Origin: Saprospiraceae bacterium
GTDB lineage: Bacteria; Bacteroidota; Bacteroidia; Chitinophagales; Saprospiraceae
Reading direction: 5' to 3'
DNA: 64,000 nucleotides
NCBI GenBank assembly: GCA_028285085.1
Contig: JANQQI010000100.1
Span: forward strand, 1-64,000
Shown here: positions 47,501 to 54,943 of the stretch, piece by piece
Layout of the letters: each line of letters begins with the position of its first letter
Numbering within the stretch: position 1 is the stretch's first letter
Notes under the pieces: model-generated
The model's database searches: none
What the model was told of the DNA's origin: nothing
What the model saw: the letters and a program-made list of their open reading frames with translations, nothing else
Translations under genes and position numbers: made by a program

Positions 47501-48681
47501 GTGACTTGTGGATTGATGAAATATCTCAATTTAAGAATGGGAAAGCCTGGGTTTTAAATGAAGAATTGGATGAGTCGGTTCGAGGCTATACTTTTTCTGA
47601 TCACTATTGGGGGGTAATTGATACGATGGGAAATGTGATGATCGAATTGCAGTATGAAAATTATAAGGAAAATCAAAACGGATTTATCTGGGTGAAAAAT
47701 GCTGAGGAAAGAGGGCAATATGGGGAAACAATCCTGGAAAGTAAATGGGGATTGATTGATTCACTGGGCAACAAAATTTACGAACACAAATTCGATGAAG
47801 TGAGCAGCTTAGTCAACGGCAGTGCAATAGTAAAAGAAAATGGTATTTTTAAACACATCAATATATTTGGTAAAACCATCTCGATAGGATCAAATGCCAC
47901 TCAGGTTCAAGCTGTTCAGATCAACCAGGATTCTACAGGGATGGTTATAGCAAACAGTCCGCCGCAATCAACAAACTATAAATTTCAGCATGTTGATTCT
48001 ACACTTGATGAACAGCAAGCCATCCTCCAGGCAGCTATTTACTATGATACTGCTGAGCAGTATATAAATTTGTTTGGTTTGAAAGGAGAGAATAATGAAG
48101 TGCTCCTCGAACCATCCTATTTTCATATCGAAAAGCATTCTAGCAGGATATTTCTAATAAGCAACGATGAAGAGTCAATCGTAGATTATAATGAGTTGGA
48201 GAATGCTATCGACTGGGGATTAATCGCTATATCCGATAAAGTACAAATCCTTGTCCCTCCATTATATGATGAGATAACTACTTATGGAGGCTATATTGCC
48301 AGGCTGAAAAAGAATAATAAATTCGGATTGATCAATCTATTAAACCTTGATTCTTTGCCTTGTATTTACTCCAGTATTCAGCCTATACTTGATGAAACAT
48401 TTTTGGTAAAGCAAAATGGACTACTGGGAATGATTAGCTACCGCCTGGGAATAAACATTCCTCCAGCCTACGAAGAGCTGGGCTTGCCAAATGAAGAACT
48501 TGGCTGGATCCGTGCTAAAAAAGATGGTAAATGGGGTTGGCTTGATCGGCAAGGTAATATAAAAATATCATTGCAGTATGACGTTGCTACGCCATTTTAT
48601 AATGGTAAAGCTCAAGTTGCTCAAACACCTTATCCAACGCCCTTTCCTATTAACAAGAAAGGGCAGATGGTATTAGAATGA
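44527..48681 (+). CDS. Caspase - nSTAND NTPase - TM - WG-repeat protein
   Basis: A 1384-residue protein. The peptidase C14 (caspase) domain covers about 1-255 with catalytic dyad H80 (YFAGH80G) and C132 (LILDCC132FGG). The linker NPYKGLNAYEKEDANQFFGR leads into an nSTAND1-type P-loop domain: Walker A GASGSGKS (312-319) and Walker B EVLVIDQFEQ (about 357-366). A helical region follows to about 660, then one membrane helix (about 676-700). The C-terminal half is a run of WG repeats (for example GEWGLIDDSGKIIFEPQF, GLWGYVNPSGELVIQPQF, KWGWLDRQGNIKI) that probably form a sensor propeller or solenoid. By analogy with STAND immune receptors, ligand sensing would activate the protease. No dedicated substrate gene is adjacent. 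Confidence 0.92.
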   Translation: MNRFAFLIGINEYVSVSRLSTPISDINALGTLLKDQFGFTVRLESNVNGNQLKDFFKNKLHEQLDKVPSDSQVLIYFAGHGYAVDDEIGIKGYLIPADGKPSEKATWFSMTEMLLSIERLEIRHTLLILDCCFGGTFRFAGRYRGGSPVALNKLYRQHFVHFAASTSCQVLTSTSPEQEALDFLGYGSEEKHSPFAKLLMQGLSGSADLIKDKIITTAELFTYLQRRLPDITKPTGNPQQVGLFALDKHKNGEFLFAPIDFNLEDLEELKYKNPYKGLNAYEKEDANQFFGRSAAISTLWLHLNTHLLTIVTGASGSGKSSLVKAGIVPLLLQEKKKVQIISPGRYPLSALAQASNFEVLVIDQFEQLITQAQETAEVPFFQAIEAILQEGKKIIVTVRIDLEGQLAIPKDLREIWEAGRIVVPPFSPEELREIIITPALRAGRFFEPPNLVDRIIEEVISYPGALPLLSYTLQQLFEKCKANLYRNIEEVDYIDLGGVIGALQTSADNVFKELEDEDKQKQTTMQHLLLRMVSISGGEMAGKRVLKEELIYDDPAENERIKKVIGILEHQRLIQADKDQEGNEYIQPNHDALIRSWKKVQEWVKAFGEENILLHAKLEAAVEEYQEEGQPISRLWLFNPSRRQVSQAQKKKDKKSIPMVLNSAEYHFYQRSKKWNAGILIGIVVIVLAVIGSLAVLRADAVNNLNKANRLIEFYDFGENELASWAYRDGKFAVINNNGDTLTDFIYESPTMFQSGYSIAKINNQYAVLDQYGVEATNRFDYMISTNNNYYKAGPVNEYQYLGIDASIFLDNQNPDEGLNIFSISRKIDDTNYTIIQNGEWGLIDDSGKIIFEPQFRDISVFNSGIIWGLKNDKFYILNNNHPNLTPREFESYSELALFATGVYPGQISSETAKTILSQYDSVKELSDGLIAVEKNGLWGYVNPSGELVIQPQFVVAHNFDQGFALAQFSEERGIYDGCIIDKSGNCLGDTRDLWIDEISQFKNGKAWVLNEELDESVRGYTFSDHYWGVIDTMGNVMIELQYENYKENQNGFIWVKNAEERGQYGETILESKWGLIDSLGNKIYEHKFDEVSSLVNGSAIVKENGIFKHINIFGKTISIGSNATQVQAVQINQDSTGMVIANSPPQSTNYKFQHVDSTLDEQQAILQAAIYYDTAEQYINLFGLKGENNEVLLEPSYFHIEKHSSRIFLISNDEESIVDYNELENAIDWGLIAISDKVQILVPPLYDEITTYGGYIARLKKNNKFGLINLLNLDSLPCIYSSIQPILDETFLVKQNGLLGMISYRLGINIPPAYEELGLPNEELGWIRAKKDGKWGWLDRQGNIKISLQYDVATPFYNGKAQVAQTPYPTPFPINKKGQMVLE

Positions 48682-48907
48682 GAAGAGGCTTTTGATATAA
48701 AAAACCCACAACTTAATCCAGTAGTCGATTAAAAAATGTCAGATTAGTTTTGCTAACTCTCAGCGTCTTCATTCTGGGTAGATTTTTTCCATCGCGTTTT
48801 CAGTTGGCAGATCATCTATGCATGAATGGAGATCATGAATGCATATACTTATGATCGAATATATGCATCCGGCTTAGCATCACCTTTATCAATCCAATGA
48901 TAAAAGA

Positions 48908-49750
48908 TTATTTCTGTCGACTCCTTTTTATCATCGCGACTAGAGCTGGCGGAAACCAGTTATTGGTAAAATTTACAAGGCTATTATAGATTCTCATTTT
49001 TGTGTTGTCATCTTCCTTTCTACTAAAAAAAGTCGTTGTAATTCTATTTTTATTGATAGGCTTAATCTCTGCCTCGTACCTACCGTAAGTATAATAATAC
49101 AAGGCTAAAGATTTACGACTTCTTTCTTCCGGGCACTGCAAGGGGTCTGGATGACCGTGCCAGGAATCATCCGTTGTTGAGAAAATAACAAGTCTGTTAA
49201 ACAAAGGCAAAATTTTTGTCACACACCTACTTTTGTCTTTTTTCCAAAGCTCAAAATGACCACCATACTCCTCTTTCCAATTTTCATTTAAATAAATTAA
49301 TACATTGATTCTTCTATCCAATTTTAAAAGCTTGTGCTTATGAAAATCAACGTGTAGCTTTAAATATCCTCCTCTTTTGATCTCATGAAAGCCACCACCA
49401 TGAAAGTAGGGATCCGGGATTAACGTCTCTTTTATTCCGGTTAATTGTTGTAAAAACTCAAGGAATGGTTGCGAATTAAGGTAGGCCACAAAAGACCGGG
49501 TCATTGGCCCAAATCGAGATACACCTCTAGAAGCATATTTTAATTCATTCGGATTTGAATAATAAATATCCTCTTTACCCTGCCCTAAATCTGGAAACTC
49601 CTTTAGAATATTTCGAAGTTGTACGTCGTCAAAAAAGTCATCGAAGCTAATATTTGGGAATGGAGGATTACTTATGTAATCCTTATGCATAGTTGCACCT
49701 AATGTCATTAGTGCTTTTTCTGACATGGTTAAAAAATTCGGTGAAGCCAT
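48908..49750 (-). CDS. 2-oxoglutarate/Fe(II)-dependent oxygenase (prolyl 4-hydroxylase-like)
   Basis: A 280-residue protein without a signal peptide. The double-stranded beta-helix core has iron ligands H133-x-D135 (KLHVDFHKH) and H198 (DSWHGHP), and R212 (RKSLALYYY) for 2-oxoglutarate. GGYLKLHVDFH and GGHFELW are typical of the P4Hc/2OG-FeII_Oxy_3 family, and the substrate could be protein side chains or glycan-linked groups. A palindromic site lies just upstream of its start (49772-49792). It is transcribed towards the caspase gene. Confidence 0.88.
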   Translation of the reverse strand: MASPNFLTMSEKALMTLGATMHKDYISNPPFPNISFDDFFDDVQLRNILKEFPDLGQGKEDIYYSNPNELKYASRGVSRFGPMTRSFVAYLNSQPFLEFLQQLTGIKETLIPDPYFHGGGFHEIKRGGYLKLHVDFHKHKLLKLDRRINVLIYLNENWKEEYGGHFELWKKDKSRCVTKILPLFNRLVIFSTTDDSWHGHPDPLQCPEERSRKSLALYYYTYGRYEAEIKPINKNRITTTFFSRKEDDNTKMRIYNSLVNFTNNWFPPALVAMIKRSRQK

Positions 49751-49771
49751 AAAATGAAATAAAAATTTAGC

Positions 49772-49792
49772 CTTAAGTCAAGCAGACTTAAG
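49772..49792. promoter_or_regulatory. Inverted repeat upstream of the 2OG oxygenase
   Basis: CTTAAGTC-AAGCA-GACTTAAG is a perfect 8-base stem with a 5-base loop, 21 bases before the minus-strand ATG. It lies in the leader or promoter and could be an operator or leader hairpin. Confidence 0.4.
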
Positions 49793-50320
49793 TATTGGGG
49801 TTGTTAAAAATGGGGGCAGTTATAAGAGTAAATAATTCCGAATAATGAATATCAAGTCGATATTCAAGTGAAAAAAACCTAAGTTACTTGTAGTGGCCAA
49901 TTGCAGAATAAAGTAAGGTTTTCTCAGGCAGCAGTTTATTATTAATAAATAGGTCTTCTATCAGTGGTTATCGGGATAAAAATTGTATGCAATACTAAAT
50001 TCGCATCCATTAATTCTAAAAGTATAAATGCATTTAGCTTAGAAAATGCTGCATGGAGAAGTGATTTTTGTTTCACTATTTATGAAATGACTAATTTAAT
50101 ATAAGATCAAAAGCCCGTTTCTGAATATAGGTGAATCTTAGGCGGTTATAGAGCTACAGAAACCATCTCAATCCACCAACTATCATTTTAATTCTTCCCG
50201 TATCCCAATTTTTTTCATTAATATCACCGCTTATACATCGAGGCTTACCGAATCTACATCTATCAAGAGAAGTGGCTGCATCTCCAATAGATTTGTAGAA
50301 ACAAAAAAGTCGTAGATATT
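49793..50320. other. Intergenic between divergent genes, nothing further recognised
   Basis: This is an A/T-rich stretch of 528 bases. I see no conserved frame, IS remnant or clear promoter in it. Confidence 0.35.
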
Positions 50321-51835
50321 ATGAAAAAGATTTTAATAGTCATCGTTTGTTTCTTCTTGGGCAATCACCTCTTTGCTCAGTTATTTATGGAAAAGGGGAA
50401 TCTGAAGGTCGGCATATCCGTCACTCAAGGCGATAGAATGCTTCCCATTGATCAACTCTGTAAAGGTTTTCATCCATATACTAATGTACCGATTGACCTC
50501 ATGGTGCCCGAAGGTAGTATGGTCAATTTAATTAAAGATTCTATCAAAGCAGTTAACACGAGACTCATGCTCTACAACCAAGAGCCGGATTATATTCATC
50601 AGCCCGAAGCAGAGTATAATAATTTTAGCACGAATATGGGACCGGGTGCTATCAATAGCTATTCATTTATTGATGACGACTTAAAGGATACGCTTACTAT
50701 CGAATGGAAGGTGGATTATGGCCAACCGAGGTTGCTTGATTTATATCCTGCAAATTATTTTGCGGAGTATAACACTTATACTTTTCAAGATAATTATGAA
50801 TCCTATCCCGACTCCGTCAAGTTCGACTGGTCCAGTGTCGAATATCTTGAAGAACAAGATGAACGTGGATTTCCGATTTCTCCGGCTTTCCCTTACAATC
50901 ACGCAGGCTTACTCTTTGTAGTGTATTTGACGGAAAATGCGATGATCCAAATGAAAGGTTATCACGATGATTTCCAAAAAATTAAGATTAGTAATCCTTT
51001 CGATTTACTCCTTTACGAAGATTTACAGCCCGGAGCGTATGAATTTATTGCTCAACCCTATGAGGATGCTCCGGAGCAGTTATGGTTGAAATATCCTTTT
51101 ACGATTAAGCCACCTTGGTGGAAAACGGGCCAGTTTAAATCTTTAGTAGGCTTAACCCTGATTATTATCCTGGCTATAATTATCATTTTATCATTGATCA
51201 CGAGGCAAAGAAGACGGGAAAAAGAATTGCGTTGGCAGCAGCAGATCACCGATGCGGAGCTAAAAGCCATTCGAGCACAACTAAATCCTCATTTTTTATT
51301 CAACGCCTTGAGTTCCATTCAAAATTTAGTCAATCAGCGAGATAATGAACGCGCCAATTTGTATATTACTAAGCTGTCTCGGTTGCTTAGACGGGTATTG
51401 TCCTCATCAGAAAGCCCATTTCAAGAATTAGAAGATGAACTTCAGCTGACCAGACTATATTTGGAATTAGAACAATTACGTTTCCCTTTTACTTTAAAAA
51501 TTGATATTGATAAATCCGTTGATAGCACGACTCTTGTACCCGTGATGTTACTACAACCTTATGTCGAAAATGCCGTTAAACATGGTGTCGCGGGTAATCC
51601 AGAGGGAGAAATTACGATAAAAATTAGTAGTAATAGCTCCCAACTCAGCATTAATATTTTGGATAATGGTCCTGGTTTATCCGGTCCTAATAATGGTCAA
51701 TCGAAGGGCTTAGAACTAGGGAATAATCAAATTCACCACCTAGATAATTTATATATGGAACAAGCCTCGGTAAGTATTAAAAACCGAACAGATCAAAAGG
51801 GAGTAATCGTAAAAATAAAGCTCCCCATTGAATAA
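50321..51835 (+). CDS. LytS-type sensor histidine kinase with periplasmic domain
   Basis: A 504-residue protein. It has a signal peptide (to about 20, ending FAQ), then a periplasmic region of about 245 residues that resembles a beta-sandwich ligand domain ahead of the membrane segment (about 270-293, SLVGLTLIIILAIIIILSLI). A coiled linker leads to the His_kinase domain with LNPH324FLFNALSS and HATPase motifs LLQPYVENAVKHG and NGPGLSG. The cognate LytTR regulator follows, but 290 bases of spacing that contain a MITE separate them. The signal is unknown. Confidence 0.9.
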   Translation: MKKILIVIVCFFLGNHLFAQLFMEKGNLKVGISVTQGDRMLPIDQLCKGFHPYTNVPIDLMVPEGSMVNLIKDSIKAVNTRLMLYNQEPDYIHQPEAEYNNFSTNMGPGAINSYSFIDDDLKDTLTIEWKVDYGQPRLLDLYPANYFAEYNTYTFQDNYESYPDSVKFDWSSVEYLEEQDERGFPISPAFPYNHAGLLFVVYLTENAMIQMKGYHDDFQKIKISNPFDLLLYEDLQPGAYEFIAQPYEDAPEQLWLKYPFTIKPPWWKTGQFKSLVGLTLIIILAIIIILSLITRQRRREKELRWQQQITDAELKAIRAQLNPHFLFNALSSIQNLVNQRDNERANLYITKLSRLLRRVLSSSESPFQELEDELQLTRLYLELEQLRFPFTLKIDIDKSVDSTTLVPVMLLQPYVENAVKHGVAGNPEGEITIKISSNSSQLSINILDNGPGLSGPNNGQSKGLELGNNQIHHLDNLYMEQASVSIKNRTDQKGVIVKIKLPIE

Positions 51836-51885
51836 ATGATAAAGTCGATTTGAAACGCAATCACCCTTCCGTTTTCAAACTATTA

Positions 51886-52113
51886 TTTAGAGCGTATTCG
51901 GAATTTGTTCTTTAGGTCGAAAACTGGCAATTTTTTGTGTAAACGAAGCTCTTTTTAAGGAGCATAGCCGAAGGCTATGTGAACGCAGTGCAGTTTCTTT
52001 GAAACCAAATGTCCAGTGGATATTTGACGGAGAGAACCGCTAGCGGATATTAAAAGTGACGCCTGCTGCAGGCAGGTTTGTAGACCAATTAATAATTTCC
52101 GAACACGCTCTTA
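51886..52113. mobile_element. MITE-like element with TIRs, TTA duplication and five hairpins
   Basis: The element spans 51889-52110 (222 bases), flanked by TTA on both sides (51886-51888 and 52111-52113). The ends GAGCGTATTCGGAA and TTCCGAACACGCTC are inverted repeats. Inside are five successive hairpins: 51963-51979 (CATAGCC/GGCTATG), 51993-52005 (GTTTC/GAAAC), 52007-52025, 52037-52046 (CCGC/GCGG) and 52062-52074 (GCCTGC/GCAGGC). It is homologous to 3562-3756 in the same orientation. It ends 13 bases before the regulator's ATG. Confidence 0.75.
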
Positions 52114-52125
52114 ACTCGTAAGCAA

Positions 52126-52863
52126 ATGAAAAAATACAAAGCATTAATTGTAGACGACGAAAAAGGCAATCGGGAACTGCTCAGTGCGATGCTTTTAGAA
52201 CATTGCCCACAAATAGAAAAGATATCCTTTGCGCAGTCAGTAGCCGAAGCAGAGCAGTATCTAAAAAAGGGAATAATCGATGTCGTCTTTCTCGATATTG
52301 AAATGCCACGCGAAAATGGTTTTGATCTCTTAAATAAGTTTAGCACCATAGATTTTAAAATCATTTTCGTAACGGCCTACGATGCTTATGCCCTAAAAGC
52401 CATTAAATACAGCGCGCTTGATTATTTATTAAAGCCAGTAGATCAAGCAGAATTGATGGTGGCGGTTAATAAGCTAGATGCTTTTGAAGATCAAAAAGCA
52501 CAACTGGATTTGTTAGCCTATAATCTTCAAAACAATGACAACCGACGTATTGCGCTGGCTACTCAAGAGGAAGTTCTCTTTGTGAGCGTAAGCGATATTA
52601 TACATCTCCAGGCAGAAGCCAATTACACCAAAGTCTATTTAAAAAATGAAGAACCGGTTTTACTTTCAGGAAACATCGGTCACTTCGAAAAACGCTTAAA
52701 TGATCAACGGTTCTACCGTAGCCATCAATCACATTTAATCAATATAAAGCACATCAAAAAGTACGTCAAAACGGAAGGTGGGTATTTCGTCATGACGGAC
52801 GGAAACCGTGTCCCAATCTCTCGTATCAAACGCGAAGAGGTTAAGCGATTACTGATGAAATAA
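52126..52863 (+). CDS. LytTR-family response regulator
   Basis: A 245-residue protein. The receiver domain has acidic D10-D11-E12, phospho-acceptor D57 (VVFLD57IEMP), FVTAYDAYA and the K of DYLLKP. The LytTR domain covers about 145-243 (FVSVSDIIHLQAEANYTKVY, then FYRSHQSHLINIKHI). It is the cognate partner of the kinase at 50321. The MITE between them means it must be transcribed through that element or from a promoter within or beside it. Confidence 0.92.
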   Translation: MKKYKALIVDDEKGNRELLSAMLLEHCPQIEKISFAQSVAEAEQYLKKGIIDVVFLDIEMPRENGFDLLNKFSTIDFKIIFVTAYDAYALKAIKYSALDYLLKPVDQAELMVAVNKLDAFEDQKAQLDLLAYNLQNNDNRRIALATQEEVLFVSVSDIIHLQAEANYTKVYLKNEEPVLLSGNIGHFEKRLNDQRFYRSHQSHLINIKHIKKYVKTEGGYFVMTDGNRVPISRIKREEVKRLLMK

Positions 52864-52973
52864 GCTGATGGATCGTTGAACCCATTTGATAAATCTTAAT
52901 AAAAAAGGGGCTATAATAAATAGTCAAGCTTCACGTTTCCTAATAACACACTATAACTAAAGCCATTGAATTA

Positions 52974-53435
52974 ATGATGAAATTTGCTTCACTATTATTA
53001 GTAATATTTCTGTTTGCCAATTGCAATAAGAAATCAGACACAGAGGAAAAAAGATTCGATAGAGAACTGGAAATCAAGATATTTACAGACAGCCTAAATG
53101 TATCTTCTGAATACATTATTGATTCATTCTATGTTCAAATAAGCTGTTCTATTGCTCCGGTAGAGACCATAAGATTGAGTCATAATGATACTTCTCTACT
53201 ATTTGGTGTCACAGATTTTTGTTGTCCTGCCCTACCTGATATCCCCCCTATTGCCGAAAAATTTTTAATAATCTATGGTGCAGATAGGGAACAGGTTTCG
53301 TCAATAAAAATAACGAGCGAGAGAGTAGAAATTGATGGAGAATCAAATTGTGAAATCCTCGATGCGGAATCTGAATCAACATCAAATACAGTGAACTATG
53401 ATGGTGAAACGATTTTCTTAGAGATTTACAATTAA
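52974..53435 (+). CDS. Hypothetical lipoprotein
   Basis: A 153-residue product with a lipoprotein signal (LLLVIFLFANC). The ATG at 52977 is an equally good start. The mature part is acidic, with several Cys (ISCSIAP, FCCPALPD, SNCEIL) that could bind metal or form disulfides. There is no known family. It is a single gene after the LytTR regulator. Confidence 0.6.
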   Translation: MMKFASLLLVIFLFANCNKKSDTEEKRFDRELEIKIFTDSLNVSSEYIIDSFYVQISCSIAPVETIRLSHNDTSLLFGVTDFCCPALPDIPPIAEKFLIIYGADREQVSSIKITSERVEIDGESNCEILDAESESTSNTVNYDGETIFLEIYN

Positions 53436-53628
53436 AGCGAAGAGCACTAAAAGACGACCTTCAAAATCTAGGTTACTTTACTATTCGAAAGCATTATTGA
53501 TCGATCTTCTTAGTTACTCATGAGGATCAGATAATGAGATTCTTTTAAAAAGTACCCCCTGCACTTATCCTCTCCACCAGTACCCTTAAATCAAGGTTTT
53601 TCAATATATTTGGTTAAAACAAGAACCA

Positions 53629-54165
53629 ATGAGACAATATTACTACGCTGAAGACAATCAACAGATTGGCCCTATCAGCTTTGAAGAGCTGAAAACGAAA
53701 AATATTAGCCCAGATACACTCGTATGGTTTGAAGGGTTGGGCGATTGGACACGCGCCGGTGATATCAACGAACTGGCTGAGCTATTCCCCACAGCACAAG
53801 AGACGAGCACACCACCGCCACCTCCTCCTCCCCCACGCCCGGATGTTGGTGCGACCACCAACGCCCCTCAATACCGCTCACAGCAGCAACGCTATCGCCC
53901 CAGCAGCGCCGAGCGGCCAAAAAACTGGTTAGTAGAATCCATTTTGGTCACCATTTTTTGTTGTTTGCCACTGGGAATTGTCGCGATCATCAATGCCTCG
54001 AAAGTTGATTCTAAGGTCAGCGCTGGAGATCTTGAAGGCGCCGGCGAAGCCTCCCGAGAAGCTGGAAAATGGGTCAAAATCACCTTTTGGGTAGGATTAG
54101 CGATCAATGTGCTGGTGTTGTTCTACTACGTAGCCATGTTTAGTGTAGCGATGTCTTCTTTCTAA
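53629..54165 (+). CDS. GYF_2 - CD225/dispanin membrane protein
   Basis: A 178-residue protein. A GYF_2 domain covers 1-50 (YYYAEDNQQIGPISFEELK, then W-F-E-G-L-G-D-W-T-R-A); it usually binds proline-rich peptides. A Pro-run linker (about 62-75) is followed by a CD225/dispanin domain (about 95-178) with two membrane helices (VESILVTIFCCLPLGIVAII and VGLAINVLVLFYYVAMF). The next gene, 14 bases downstream, is DUF2752, a frequent neighbour. The function of the bacterial pair is not known. Confidence 0.88.
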   Translation: MRQYYYAEDNQQIGPISFEELKTKNISPDTLVWFEGLGDWTRAGDINELAELFPTAQETSTPPPPPPPPRPDVGATTNAPQYRSQQQRYRPSSAERPKNWLVESILVTIFCCLPLGIVAIINASKVDSKVSAGDLEGAGEASREAGKWVKITFWVGLAINVLVLFYYVAMFSVAMSSF

Positions 54166-54179
54166 TTCTGAATTAGCGC

Positions 54180-54551
54180 TTGTCTCGCTGGCTAAAATAT
54201 ACGCTCATTGCTATTGCATTTATCCTCGGTATTTTCATCTACGGGAATAATGATCCGGCGAGTAGTGGATGGTTTCCCCGTTGTGCCTTTTTGAATTTGA
54301 CGGGACTTCAATGCCCGGGATGCGGCTCACAACGCTGCCTACACGCTTTGCTGAATCTAGATATCATTACAGCCTTCCGCATGAATCCTTTGGTGGTCAT
54401 GGCTATCCCCTTTCTGCTGGGTGCAGTTTTGACGGAGCATACCCGCCTGGGCGTAGAATATCCCAAGCTGTACCGCTTCTTTCACAGCGCCTGGACGATA
54501 CGCATTATTTTCGTATTGATTGTAGTCTACTGGATTGGACGTAATCTGTAG
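54180..54551 (+). CDS. DUF2752 membrane protein
   Basis: A 123-residue protein that uses TTG 54180, since no ATG or GTG gives a full first helix. Two or three membrane helices are present (YTLIAIAFILGIFIY, PLVVMAIPFLLGAVL, WTIRIIFVLIVVYWI). The DUF2752 signature is clear: F-P-R-C-A-F-L-N-L-T-G-L-Q-C-P-G-C-G-S-Q-R with the CxxC. It is in an operon with the GYF_2/dispanin gene. The role is unknown. Confidence 0.85.
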   Translation: MSRWLKYTLIAIAFILGIFIYGNNDPASSGWFPRCAFLNLTGLQCPGCGSQRCLHALLNLDIITAFRMNPLVVMAIPFLLGAVLTEHTRLGVEYPKLYRFFHSAWTIRIIFVLIVVYWIGRNL

Positions 54552-54554
54552 CTT

Positions 54555-54908
54555 CTATAATTGCTGTCCAAAGCGGATCAGATTACCATCAAGATCGAGG
54601 ATCGAGAACTCGCGCACGCCCCAAGGTTTATCTTCCAGAGGGCCATTGGGATGTACGACGCCCTTGGGCTGCAATTCAGCGTATAAAGCATCGATATCTG
54701 CCACGAAAATGTAACAGCTGGTATTTTGAGGAAAGATAGGATCATCGCATTTCCAAAAATGGATGCTGACGGTATCACGTTGTACAATACCGTAGCCCTC
54801 ATCACAAAATGCGGATTGGAATCCCAATTGCTCAACGTAAAATGCTACAGTACGTGGAATATCCAACGAAGCGAGCACCGGATTACTCTTGAGCAATTGG
54901 GATGACAT
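54555..54908 (-). CDS. VOC-family (glyoxalase/bleomycin-resistance-like) protein
   Basis: A 117-residue cytoplasmic protein with one complete pair of beta-alpha-beta-beta-beta modules: SNPVLASLDIPRTVAFYVEQ, LGFQSAF, VSIHFWKC, SCYIFVADIDALYAELQ and WGVREFSILDLDGNLIRFGQ. This fits small bleomycin-binding-like proteins of the VOC superfamily. Enzyme or binding roles cannot be told apart. It is convergent with DUF2752 (3 bases between the stops) and is followed on the opposite side by the TlpA-like gene. Confidence 0.85.
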   Translation of the reverse strand: MSSQLLKSNPVLASLDIPRTVAFYVEQLGFQSAFCDEGYGIVQRDTVSIHFWKCDDPIFPQNTSCYIFVADIDALYAELQPKGVVHPNGPLEDKPWGVREFSILDLDGNLIRFGQQL

Positions 54909-54943
54909 AGGTCGATTAGTTCTTGATTTTTGGAAAGGCGTGT

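Noticed and set aside
44527-48681. Reading the C-terminal half of the caspase protein as WD40
   Set aside because: The units show W-G-x-(I/V/L)-(D/N)-x-x-G-x-(I/V) and P-x-(Y/F) as in WG repeats, and lack GH...WD spacing.
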